This document shows positions 22,180 through 33,800 of a DNA stretch of 64,000 bases, piece after piece. The stretch lies in contig JABANP010000174.1 in the NCBI GenBank assembly GCA_013115135.1, positions 1-64,000 on the forward strand, read 5' to 3'. The notes beneath the pieces are model-generated. The model was not told where the DNA came from. It saw nothing but the letters and a program-made list of their open reading frames with translations, and did no database searches. Numbering within the stretch: position 1 is the stretch's first letter; each line of letters opens with the position of its first letter. A program made the translations under genes and the position numbers. This DNA is from Perkinsus olseni. Lineage: Eukaryota > Perkinsozoa > Perkinsida > Perkinsidae.

Positions 22180-24660
22180 TTATGTTCTCCCTATTTGCTC
22201 TGATCCGATCCAAGCCCGATTACGTTTGGCGAAGAGCCCAAGCTGCAGTGACCGCAGTTTGAGAGTAAACCGGGGACCTATCTCCTGCAGGGCACATCTG
22301 TCATCCTTCTCGGCATTCTCAAGATCTCGGAAGACGTACCTGGTAGGCGAGACCTTTCGGAGTTCAACAACCATTGAACGGAGATAATCGGAGTTGATCG
22401 GAGTTCTCACCCCAGCTCATGGGCTATTACAAAGTTAGCGAGAAGCACGACATGACCATACTGCAGAAACTACCCGGTGACGGAGATAACTATTACGACC
22501 GCCCGCAACGAAATTACCCCATACTACCGGTAATGGCGGAAAAATACAAAGTCTCGTTGATTATGGAACGCGACGACTCTCCGACCTCTGAAGTCCGGCT
22601 GAATTGCACCTGAGGACGCACGCTGAAGAATTGTTGAACGTATCTTAGGGATGCTATTGACCTCAATACCCGACGAACCAAGAAATAGCCGTTCGAATAA
22701 CCCGTTCGATGAGCCAGACTTGAATCACACAGAAGGTTGAAGAGAGAGACCACTAAGGTTAAGTCGAAAACCATAACAACGAGACAAGACGCGACGAACC
22801 ATCGACCGCTCTTCCAGGCACCGTCCTATTACTATAAGAATTCGATCCACTACCATACCCTCAGAGTAATAGGACGCCAGGAGACGGGCGAGAGCAGCGG
22901 GCCCGAATAGGTTCTTACCGAAGAGGCTCCCTATCTGCCTGCCTACCCTGTGGCCAAGCCTTGTACCAAAGCCATTCAACAGCAGCTCAGGACGATCGTC
23001 GGGGTTACCTAACATTCAATGCTGCCATCCTACCACCCTAACACCGCATCATGGGGGTAATACTGCTCACAAGAATGGAACAATACGGTAGAAAAGTAGT
23101 GGCAGTTGATTTTGCCGCAACCTTGACTGCCGTTACTTCCCCTCAATAACACCGAACCGGAGTTCCCATCGCATACTACGGCTGACGAGAGAGTTGGTTT
23201 CCCATACTACATGTGGCGCCGTGCTTCATGTCTGCTCCCAGTTCGAGACTAGTAAGCCTCCAGTAGGTGGTGGGGCCCTCTGGCAGACTGGTGATGTGAA
23301 GAGAGGAAGGCTCGTGCTTCCTGTCCTCTGATAATACCTATGAAAATGGTGACAATACCACCATAGTGAGGCGAATATCAACAAAATCCAGATTTAATTC
23401 CTACAGCGACATCACGCTTGGAACTCTCGAACGACGGATAGATGACGACTGCGAGACCGAGAAGGCAGGGATTGAGCCCTACCCAGGTCCGAGGTTAGTA
23501 CCCATCAGACCCGGCGTGGCATGCCCCCTCTCATGCCCCTGGTAGGGTCCCAAGGAAATGAAGAGACGGTAGTCGCCCCTCCCTACCACGACTGCTGTGA
23601 AGCCTCTGTTATTAGCAAAGTCGCATATCTTGGTGATGGGAAAATGCTTCTTCCGGAAGTACTGCATCCCCGGCACGACTTCGACCAACTCCTTAATCAA
23701 ACCATATGATCGCTCAGAAGGATACTGAAAGTATGTACAAGACCATCTTCCTCCCGAAAGACCCCAAGTTCGATCCCTGGGCAGTGCACCTAACCATATT
23801 ACCGCCATAGAGGTCGTGAACATGATCTTCGGCTCAACAGGTTCCCTCTCCTCCTCTTCCTCTTCACCCTCAGCCTGGCCCACTTCAACCGTAGTAGGTG
23901 CGGTACTCGGAGTTTCCTCCTCAGCTGGCGCTGGCGGGAGGACCTCGCTCGTGGGGGGCGGTGTCGGGAAGGTATGCCTGATGGACGACTACGTAGCTCC
24001 TACTACCGCGCTATACTGGCCGAGTGGCGCACCACAGAATGCCAGTACAGCCCTAGTAGCACTCCCAGCTCATCGAATCGCTCAGCCATCGGAGTATTCC
24101 TTTCAATTTTCAGTTTTCCTCGTTTGTCTCTCTGCGCTACTGCAAGGAAAATGAACTTCATGAGCCTCCCAAAAAATTCATCGTCATGTAGTTTGACGTC
24201 AATTACACAGGCCTACCAGTCACTATAATGGCCAGTTTCCTACACTAAGTGCTACTACACGCGAGAGGTGATCGCCTCTTCTACCTGAACTCATCCATTC
24301 TCTCATCCGCCTTGACCTCATCATCTCCCTCAGGGGGCAGCATAGTGACATCAGGCTCCCTCATCATCTCAATGGTAGTAGTAACAGGAACATCCACCTG
24401 CAGTAGTATTTCATGCGTCGCTCCGCCCCCCTGCCACGACTACCTCTTCTCCTCTAGCCCGAGCTTCCTGCCTCTGCTTTCTGGTCTCCCTTTTGACCTT
24501 CTTCTTTCTCCCGATATTGCCTTCCGACCTGCCATACCACATTTCCCACCAACTTTTGCGACCATGACACCCTTACGAGTTCCTGTCTTTTCCACTTGTT
24601 TGGTATATGTACATCTCCCTCCGGTATCTTCTCAGCATTACCCGTCTTATGACCTACAAC
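22180..24660 (-). CDS. RPF1: Ribosome production factor 1 (Brix/Imp4 domain), multi-exon
   Basis: RPF1 binds 5S/27S pre-rRNP and is needed for 60S subunit assembly in the nucleolus. Exons seen, from the 5' end: a basic N-terminal part with IPNKWKRQEL (about 24590-24660) and a Lys/Arg-rich stretch; an acidic stretch then EPVEPKIMFTTS (to 23803); SERSYGLIKELVEVVPGMQY and CDFANNRGFTAVV (from 23724); a short exon with GLMGTNLGPG (to 23479); PELLLNGFGTRLGHRVGRQ (23008-22919); VVAFHNQRDFVFFRHYR (22587-22528); and YVFRDLEN...LQEIGPRFTLKLRSLQLG (22339-22180). The last three carry the conserved RPF1 blocks in the right order. The start codon and first exon are not fixed. The C terminus seems shorter than in yeast and human; one more exon may be missed. 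Confidence 0.82.
23725..23802 (-). other. RPF1 intron with an antisense tRNA T-arm-like sequence
   Basis: The 78-nt intron (minus strand, GTAATA...TTTCAG) holds, on the plus strand, CCCCAAGTTCGATCCCTGGG at about 23762-23781. This has the B-box core GTTCGATCC and a T-stem with four of five pairs. Here the tRNA-like piece is antisense to the host gene, unlike in the kinase gene. Confidence 0.6.
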
Positions 24661-24690
24661 AGCACCACTCCTGCACACTACGCGCACCAA

Positions 24691-26221
24691 CTTCTCCTCA
24701 TCAGAAGCATGGACTTATTCCCTCCCTCCTATCGTCTAAAGCGCCGTGGATAACAGTGGGTAGTGCTACTGAGCATTATGAAATAGTTGATAGTATTGCT
24801 ATCCTGCTTGCGCATTTTGGAAGAGTATTGAATATTAGTGTATTACTTCACTCCTTCCGAGAAGTAATTCCGCCCGTGTTACGATGGAGCTTGGTGAAAT
24901 ACCCTGCAGGAATTTGCCCATGCATCGGCTCCGATGCTATCAGCACCAACGGGAGGTAAACGGTTCCGTTCACGATTCTTGAGAGATTAAACCGCAACAG
25001 ATTTCCATGTCCAGCCCATTAACCAGCGACTTTGCGTCCCAAGTCCTCTCCAAAAACTACATGAATCCCTTATTCAGTCGAATGCTAGATGATCCGAGTA
25101 TTGCCGACAATAGGTGAAAAATCATCCAAGCACGCCGAGCAGGCCCGCCGATAAAATCAGGTTCGAAGAAGCAGGACACCAGCTAGTGAGTCGACGGTAG
25201 AAAGTTGTTTTCGGATGGACAGAACATGCTGCACCTCGTTGGTTGTCTCGTACTACAACGAAATAATTGAAATGACTGTGTGGCATACGACTTGACAGAC
25301 GGCCATCACTGGCCTGCCCTGATGAGCCCTGCGTCGCTTTCCCGGGCAAAGAGTGGCACTCTCGACAGATGCGGTCGCTCGGACCGTAACAGCCCTGTAT
25401 GATGTACTCAACAAAGGCTAATATGACGATTCGGTGATGACCTTAGCCCTATAGATAATGCGGAGGCCAACTGTTGTACTGAAATCTCTACACTTGTGTC
25501 CGTTCGAGTGGTTCAACGGTGCCTCGTTGAATATGCTCATCCCAACGGCAGACGGTTGCCTTCGGAAGAGCAGTTCGCTGAACCTCCACTATTATGACAA
25601 TCCATCTACTAGAGTCAGGCTCAGTGGACCTCGTGAGGATGTATAGTGCTACTGTTCAATCGGAGTGTATGTCCACGGAAAGCCGACCCGCCGTCCCATC
25701 GTTACGTTGAAGGCATTTCTCCTGCGTCTGGACGAGGATTTTCCGACGCTCTTTCTTGATGGACTTCTTCACCATTCAGTACAAGGAATAGAGCGAATGA
25801 ATCCTACCAAGGACCATCAACTGCCCAACCCGCACTGTACTTCCCCGCCCGCATCAGAAAGCGAATCGATCATGATGGCGCGCGCTGCTGCTATTCGTCG
25901 CTGTGGATTTGATCGATTATCCAGGCGCAGGCCCTCGGTTTTGGCGTTGGAGGCTCCTCAGCGTGCCCGGACTGCTATTGCTGCTTTTGGAGTGGTATGA
26001 AGGCATGAACTAGTTCCCGGAGGGCTCTTCGTTAGATGGTAGTAGTCGGCTGGTCAGCTTGCTCGGATGGATTGTCGTATTGGACGTGATCGGTTGTGTG
26101 AAGGTCTGGCTTGATCCAACCTATTTGGATCTTCCTAGGAGCGTGAAAGATATTTTATGTACTGGGATTGGTATTGTCATTGTGATCGTATAGCTTGTTG
26201 CTGCCCAACCAGAACTACTTG
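24691..26221. other. Intergenic between RPF1 and uL23
   Basis: No recognised gene. A plus-strand frame at 25872-26000 (MMARAAAIRRCGFDRLSRRR) resembles a basic mitochondrial-type presequence but has no further support. The divergent promoters of RPF1 and uL23 lie here. Confidence 0.5.
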
Positions 26222-26738
26222 ATGGCCCCTGCTACTGACGCTAAATCGAAGGCGTCTAAGACCGGTGCCGCCCTCACCAAGGGTGTGCAGGTCAAGACCC
26301 GCAAGGTCAGGAAGAACACCCATTTCTTCAGGCCTAAGACTCGTCAGACTCCCAAAGGCTCCTAAGTAATACCTCTCGGGTTTTTGGCTTGGATTCGTCT
26401 CCTCATCGTTGGCGTTGATGTCTTGTAATTGTGATATACTCAGGTACCCCCGCTCCGCTACCCCCACCTTGACTAAGATGGACAAGTACCGCATCATTCG
26501 CTCCCCCATGACCTCTGAGTGGGCCATGAAGCACATTGAGGATCTCAACACTCTGGTCTTCCTTTGCGACATCCAGGCCACCAAGCAGCAGATCCGTGAT
26601 GCCGTTGAGTCTCTCTACGACATCAAGTGCAAGAAGGTGAACACTTTGGTGCGTCACGATGGTCTCAAGAAGGCCTACGTCAAGTTGGCTGATGACTTCG
26701 ATGCCCTTGATGTGGGTAACAGGATCGGTATCATCTAA
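26222..26738 (+). CDS. RPL23A: 60S ribosomal protein uL23 (L23a/L25), two exons
   Basis: uL23 sits at the exit of the ribosomal peptide tunnel and binds 26S/28S rRNA. Exon 1 (26222-26365) encodes a basic N terminus and [18 protein letters not shown]; exon 2 (26444-26738) encodes [53 protein letters not shown] and the family's usual end [12 protein letters not shown]. The intron 26366-26443 is GTAATA...CTCAG. Exon 1 contains one base too many in the run CCCAAAGG (26351-26358): as it stands the frame hits TAA at 26363. The family alignment needs K-A-P-K before YPRS, so a homopolymer error is the likeliest cause. Confidence 0.9.
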
Positions 26739-27553
26739 GCAGCTTTGCGGATATCATTGGTTCCAAGGAACTTGGGCGTGGCAGCAAACTCAGCTTGCAA
26801 GAGGGATTATTGAGTTGTGTTGCGTGACTATAGTTATAAGATAACTCGGCAAATGGCAAATGGGGTTGCGGGCAAGTCCGTGGTGAAGACCCTAGGGGGA
26901 CGTTGGAGCTGAGGGACCCTTACTAGATCGAATACAATAATCCTCGTCGCTTGAAGCGCCATCGCTGAGTTCTGTTTACTAGTGAGTGACTATTTTTCAC
27001 GCCTGATAGTGTGGTCTGCTCTTGGATGCTCATCCTATTCGAAATGGAGCATAGATAATGCTCTTCTTCTTCTCAATCCTGGACGCGGCACGGCCATTCT
27101 CTGGCCATTTGCCGCCAACAATGATTCCTTTTGTAGCCGCCCTTCTGCGGCTCGTTAGGCTCCGCTCCGTTAAGTTCCATTTCGTCCCATATTTCTCTCA
27201 TACGGTCATTCTTGATGACCTTGACTCATCATGGTCATGATTCTTGACGGTCATTCTTTCAAGATGACTCATCCTAGCTAATAGATAAATAGATAGATAA
27301 TGCTCAAAACACCAGTCTACCAGAAATCGTCATTAGATCACTCGACGGAGCTTCTGTCAACGCCCATGCCTTAATTTCAGGACTCTTCACATTTTCGTTC
27401 GGGCAACAACGTCGGTGACATCGTCCGGCTCGAGTGAGACATAATCATTCTAAAGGCAAGAGTAAGTCGTGCTGCACCCTCCAGCGATCTGTCTGATGTG
27501 ACAGGTGACCGAAATAACAACTGCGTATTGAACTGCGAGCGCAAGAGGAAAAG
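26739..27553. other. Intergenic between uL23 and tRNA-Glu
   Basis: No gene recognised. Short imperfect repeats of CTTGATGACC/GTCATTCTT type and a TAGATAAATAGATAGATAA microsatellite occur at about 27200-27300. Confidence 0.55.
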
Positions 27554-27626
27554 TTCCGATACCGGGACTCGAACCCGGGTCGCCTGGGTGAAAGCCAGGT
27601 ATCCTAACCAGCTAGACTATATCGGA
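27554..27626 (-). tRNA. tRNA-Glu (TTC)
   Basis: On the minus strand the sequence folds as a cloverleaf: acceptor TCCGATA with TATCGGA, D-arm GTCTAGCTGGTTAGGAT, anticodon stem CCTGG/CCAGG around CTTTCAC (anticodon TTC), T-stem CCGGG/CCCGG with loop TTCGAGT, and discriminator A. No intron. It is free-standing, about 270 bases downstream of the clathrin heavy chain stop. Confidence 0.95.
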
Positions 27627-27894
27627 TCTGACATTTGGTTCACATGAATGCTCATATGGCTCCCGTTGATCTGGCTAGCGGTGCCTATCCTCCAGAGACC
27701 ACCCTCGCGAAATGAAGCAAACCGTTCTCGAGTCATCGTTATGCTCAGCACATTATCCCTTCTCCTCTCCCCGCAACAATGTCGCGGCAACATCCTTACT
27801 AACTTCAAGCACAAGACTGCTAGCAATGGAGAATGGTCTACTTCCTACTCCGCAGCTAAGAACACGCCCAGCTACGGTTTGAACACTCAATCAT

Positions 27895-30800
27895 TCATCG
27901 GAAAGCTGGAGGCTGGAAGTTTCCAAGATTGGACCCCGAGGACGGCTGACGAGGAGGGAATGTTGGAGGCGTCATAGTGCCACTCATTCCCATGGCCCCC
28001 ATCGAGCTAGGTGCAGCACCGAAGGCTCCCTTGACTTACACCGCCGAGTTGAGGAGACGATGACGGCGTAGCGCCACTGAAAAGAACGACAACTATAGAG
28101 CAACATCACTCTAAGTGTGCTACTCACCCTGGGCCCATCAAGGCAAGATGACCACCTGGGCCACCGAGACCGATGGGATTTGGACTCGACGAAGTCATTA
28201 GGAGCCGACTTCTCCTTATCTTCTGCTAATGACTCGGTTCTGAACAAAAAGATCCCCGCTGCTCTACCAAGCAACCATTAACCCACTTCTTCTCGAGCGA
28301 CTCGATCCTGTTGAGTAATCTCTCATCAATTGGATCATATACCTGAGACGAGAGTCTGATGCATTCGTGTGAGTGGCTCAGCGACTTACGGCATGGCGAA
28401 GTCCATATAGCCCTTCTTCCAGGCCAGCTCCATGACCACATCAGGCCTCAGCAGTTCATAACAAGTATACAGGCACGCCGAGAAGCACTCACGGCCGCAA
28501 GGGACATCTTCCGAGGTTGCGAAATAGCTGAGGAAAGAAGCCAGTCTACGGGCTGCAGCAGGAGACTGACGAGGGGCCTACCGTAAGAGGCCCTCAGCGA
28601 GATCACGACTGCCACTCTCTCTAGCAGACTCCATTGCATCAGTGAACATGCCGTCCTTCTTCGAGAGCTCAATACTCTGCTTAAACCTGTCAAAGACGAT
28701 AACTGCATTCGTCAGACCGAGGGGTGAACTGACCTTCCATTCTTGTTATACAAGGTGGCCGCGATCCGGCGCATTTGAATAAGATGGTGATGCTCCAACC
28801 TAACGATCGATGATGATATGACACCACCCATCAAGGAGATGTCGTACTTCTGGGCAAGCGCAATTTGGTCGAAGTTGTCATAATGCTCGATGGAGCTGCG
28901 CAGACCATCCACGTCCTCCTCCTCTACCAGCAACTCATTCAACGCCTCGTTAACCTAAGATACGTCACCCTAGCACAACAAGAGCCGACAGCATCGGGAC
29001 TAGTACCTGGGGTATGTTGGCGTTCGGCTGCACCGCGGCGATGTAGTCCTGTATCAATGGCAAGTGGCCAGCCTTACGGACATGCTGGATCACACGAGCG
29101 TGATCCAACTTAGCCTGGATGGCCACGAGTAACTGAACGATGATAACGGAGATCCACGTAAGCCCTCCCTTCGACAGCCACTGCCTCACATCGCTCAACA
29201 GCAGGGGATGCTCGTCAAGGTAGAAGTTGATCGCCCTGTAGTAGATCTCGGAATTGGAGACCTTACTCATCACTGATTGGAATAAGTCCTACAAAGGCAC
29301 AGCACGTAACGCCTTCGACCGAGTCTCCCCAGCATCCACTATTACCTGCGACCAGGCGGTAGGGCTATGCTGGATGATGGTGTTAGCAGCCGAGTCATAT
29401 TCGTCATACGACACATACAGATACACAGCCTCTTGCCAGAGGAAGTTGGCCTCGCATGCCCTGGGCAGAGAAAATGGTTACTACGTCTAGCGGAGCGAAG
29501 CATCCGATTTGTTCATACCTAATAAGCTTCGGTATGTTGAGTCTCGAAGTGTTGCTTTTGACGAAGTCCATCAACTTGCCCTTCTTGTGCTTAGCATATA
29601 AAATACCAAGCTCGGTGAACCTAGAGCACCAGGGTACACGATAAGACCAGCAGCCACTAACGGCTCCCTACATGCCATAGTGTGCCTCATCCGAGTTGGT
29701 GATGCCAAGCTCCAACAACGCCATTAACTCGTCATAGCGGCCGGCGTTCTCGTACACCTTCAACAGAGACGCATAATCGAAACCAAGCCATTGAGCAGTG
29801 TGACAAGACGGACCTCGATGACCTCCTCCAGATGGTCAGGGTGGATGATAATATGCAGACCAGCCGTCTGAGCCGAACGGAAGTCTCCAGCGGCAACACA
29901 AGCGAAGCAGATCTCCTTCCAGGTGCGGGGATTCTTCGCCTGACGAGAGTTCACTAGCAAAGACAAGTGGAAGATTAAAGTCCTCACCTTCTTAGCGGCC
30001 TCAATGGCAGCCGAGAAGTCGCCCAAGTTGACGTAACAGGAGGCTAACTTGGCGTTGTTCGGAATTGACTGGAAAAGGACCTACACAAACACGCCAAATG
30101 CAGGACCACCAGCTAAGCGACGATGAACCGACCTTAGCCGCCTTATAAAGCCGTTCCTCGTACAGGCGATCACCGACGCTCTGAACCTGGGCACGGCACA
30201 AATGGGAGAAACAAACCAGGAGCCACTGAATCTACATTCGCCGTATTGGTAGCATCAAGGAAGTCCTCTAGCTCATCCATCCTATCATCACACTTGGCTA
30301 GAGAGTACAGCAGCTCCGAGTCAATGTAGCTGTCCTTCTGCTTAGTACGAGCCATACGCAGGTACTTGATAAGATCGTCGTAGCACTCTTCACGTTCGGC
30401 TACCGCGATGACCTGAAGGCGAAGTCTCCCAAGACTGTATCACCATCACCACCGCGACTTGTCACCTCCATGTAGTCGGTAGCATCACCAGCCTTGATAT
30501 AGCTGTCAATGGCCTCGGGTATCATAGCACAAACGCCGTGCCTAAGCTGGGCTGCACCCAACTTGTACCAAACCTGAACACCAATGTCAATAACTTCTCG
30601 CAGAGCATATTGCGGGACAAGACTGACCTGAGGCTCGTTGACCCTGCTGGCGAAGTCCTTGGCCCTCTCCAGCCCGGAACCCTCATCATCGTCCAAGTTG
30701 GTAAGTAGGGTGTCCATAGCTTCTGCGTTCATACCACATTTCTTGTAAATTTCGAAGGCCTCCTCGTATCTGGCAGTGAATCGTCGTGACAACCGGAACG

Positions 30801-33800
30801 CCCGAAACTCTCGACTATCAGAACGATTCACGCTCTCTATAACCAAGAGGAGTCTCCATAAAGACGATCAGCAGGGGCGTCTAATGTATTACAGATTGTA
30901 AGGATCCCCCATAGCAATGAGGGCAATCTCAGGACCATCATAATTATCCAGGCGATGCACATAGTCCATCACACGAGACTTATCCTGGGCAGGATACAGC
31001 TCAACGGCAGGAAGCAGCAGCACTCTTCAGCCTACCGCCTTGATAGCTGTGAGGATGAGCAGGTTCTGCAGGGTCCTGTTATCGGAGAAGTCAGAGTTGT
31101 GCAGAACTATCTTCTCTAGTAGCTCAATGAGCTCGTTGGGGAGATCGGCATCGATGAAGGCCTTCACTGCTGCAGTGACCTGGTGGAAGAAGATGAACGA
31201 TAATGCGGGAATGAGATCCCAACACAATCCTAGTTAGAAGCCTGTAGCGAACGGGAGGGGATTGCCAAGAAGTCGGAAATGTGCTGAGGAGCCAGCAGTG
31301 GTCACCTCATCAGCATTCTTGCTCTCCGGCAAAGCAGTACTGACAACCTGGTCAATGACGTGCCTCCTATACTGATTATCATCAGCCAAAGCCTTAGCCC
31401 ACAGCTCCGGACTCTGTCGTTCGACTAGGTACCTGCAGCAGAAGCAGCAGCAAGCTAACGACGCACGAACACATCAGGCGAGCCTGCCGTACCTAGCCTG
31501 CAGACGGAAGAGGCCATTATTGTTGGTGACACGAAGGAGCTGATCGTCACAGGTACCCCACGCCCTGAAGAAGAAGAAGCCGAGTCCACCTCCTGCACCG
31601 CAGGACAAAAGCTGTGGTACCTCTTGTAAGCGATGTAGGCCAGATGAGGGTCACGATCCTCGCAGTACGCTCCCACCACCGCAGAGTCGTAATAGGAGTC
31701 GGTCTTGAGGAAGTTCTCGGGGTCCTTGTTGGAGTCAATGTAGATCTTGGCGAGGGCGTTATGAAGGGATGGCTCCTACAGACGAATCACTCATCCTCAA
31801 ATACATGAGTCTTTTGAGAGACGATGAGGGAAGCCTTTCGCTGGATATAGATAAGCCTGCTCAGCCCTGCTCTCACCTGATTGCCCTCGGCAAGACGTGC
31901 CTCCAACCACGGCTGCAAGAGTCTCAACCTATTACGCTTCTCAACAGCATCAACAAGAGGCTCCACTAGGGCATAAGGAGCGAACCTATCAATAATGAAT
32001 AGTATTACGCTCTTGCGAAGCCGGCGCTGCCGCTGCTTACGTTGCCCAGGATGTTATTCTTGATGTAATCTTCAGAGCAATCCCGATCAATCAAAGTCCC
32101 GACGACAGTAGGGCAATTCAAAGGGTTCACCTTAGTGACATAAACCTCAATATACCTGCACGCATGCACATGCCATCCCAGCGACCTCAAGATACTCCCC
32201 TACTTCATGAGATTGTTGGAGTAGAGGTAGTCAGTAAGCTCCTCGACATAGCCATGCATATCACAGACGTATATGAGAGGCCTTGGGTCCTGCAGCTTAG
32301 CCTCCTTCAGGAAGTCCTTCACCTTCACGGGGTCGTAATACTGGCTCTCTCTAACAACCCTCTCGACCTCCTGCATATGGCCCAGCTTGGCAGCTGCCTC
32401 GATGTATCTAAGGTCGAAGCAAAGATTCAACAGAGCCTCAAGATACTCGACTGTTACTTGAAGTGGACATCAGGATCTTGACTGGTCGACAGTATTCCTC
32501 CGAGGAAGAAGAACATGCCCTCCCAGCACTGATACTTCTCAAAGATCTCCACCAACTTATCCACCTCCAGCTGATCATGGTACCTACGATTACAACTGTC
32601 GCCGTCGACCATAACCGCGTTGGGATCCCTCAACGATGGCAATTCCACAATCACGCACCAGTAGCAATAGATGAGCACTAGATGTCCCTCACACAGCACA
32701 CTAGAGCAGATATTGACGAAGCGTGCTAAGGAGCGCGAACCGACGGATTCATTATTACTTGATGGCCACTTGCACCACAACCTGGATGTTCTGTTGCCTG
32801 TTGTAACGTAGCATATCTTCGATCAACTCCAAAGCTACACTCTTCGAATTCTCAGTACCGTTGCCAAGGACCTGTAGATAACACCAATCTTGCTCTCTTG
32901 CATTTTCCTCAACGCCTGGACGCCCTTACCTTCCCAATATAGTTGGTGAGGAAATCCGAGGACATATCATGGGAGTGCAGCATGCATCTCCTTATGTCGG
33001 AAATATCCGTGTAATGTTCCAACGCCCTCTGATACATACCAGCCTTTTCGCACATCATAGCAATATGCTGACGATCGTAGTGGCTCAGCATGTTCATTTG
33101 GAATATCGCTTCTGCCACCTAATGAGCAGGACCAAGAGCATCACCCACCTCACCTCGAAAGCCCGTCCTACCTGAGGAGCTTGCATGAGGTTCATCTCCA
33201 ACAACCTGGTCTGCAGCTGCCCTTGCTCAGGCTTGTCATCCTTGAGATAATCCAATAGCACCGAAGTCGTCTCCTGTAGCTTGCCCAGCGACATGAAGGA
33301 ATCCACCACCTACACCACATCTCTTCACCGGCTCCAGCGTGACCCCTAAAACCGACCTTATTAATATCAATCAATGGCGGGTTGTTATCCAGCAGGTCCT
33401 TCGCAAACTTGACCGCCCCCTCAGGGTTGGTAGCGACAATCGTCCTCAGCATCCCGCCATAATCGGCATTAGCGTAGTTCACCCGCTTCACGTACTGGAC
33501 AACCTTGTCGTACTCCCCAGCAGCAACAAAGCATGCAATGACCTTATCGTGGCACTGGGCACGGAGATAGACCGATAGAGCAAGTTTGCTATCCAAAGGC
33601 TTGACCATATCCCCCAGTTGCTCAGTGCAAGTGAGCTTGTCTTCACTTAGCCATTTTTCGATGAATTCCCGACGCCCCTGGGCTACTACGGGACCCACAA
33701 GCTCCATTGACTCGCTTTCATTCAACCTGAGAACAGTCAAGCCTCCCGATCAGTAAGGACTCCGTACGGACTCATCCATGTATCGCTGGCCACGCCGACC

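Noticed and set aside
23735..23812. Small plus-strand coding frame with KDPKFDPWAVHL
   Set aside because: It lies inside a well-supported minus-strand intron of RPF1, and the T-arm-like reading explains the sequence better.
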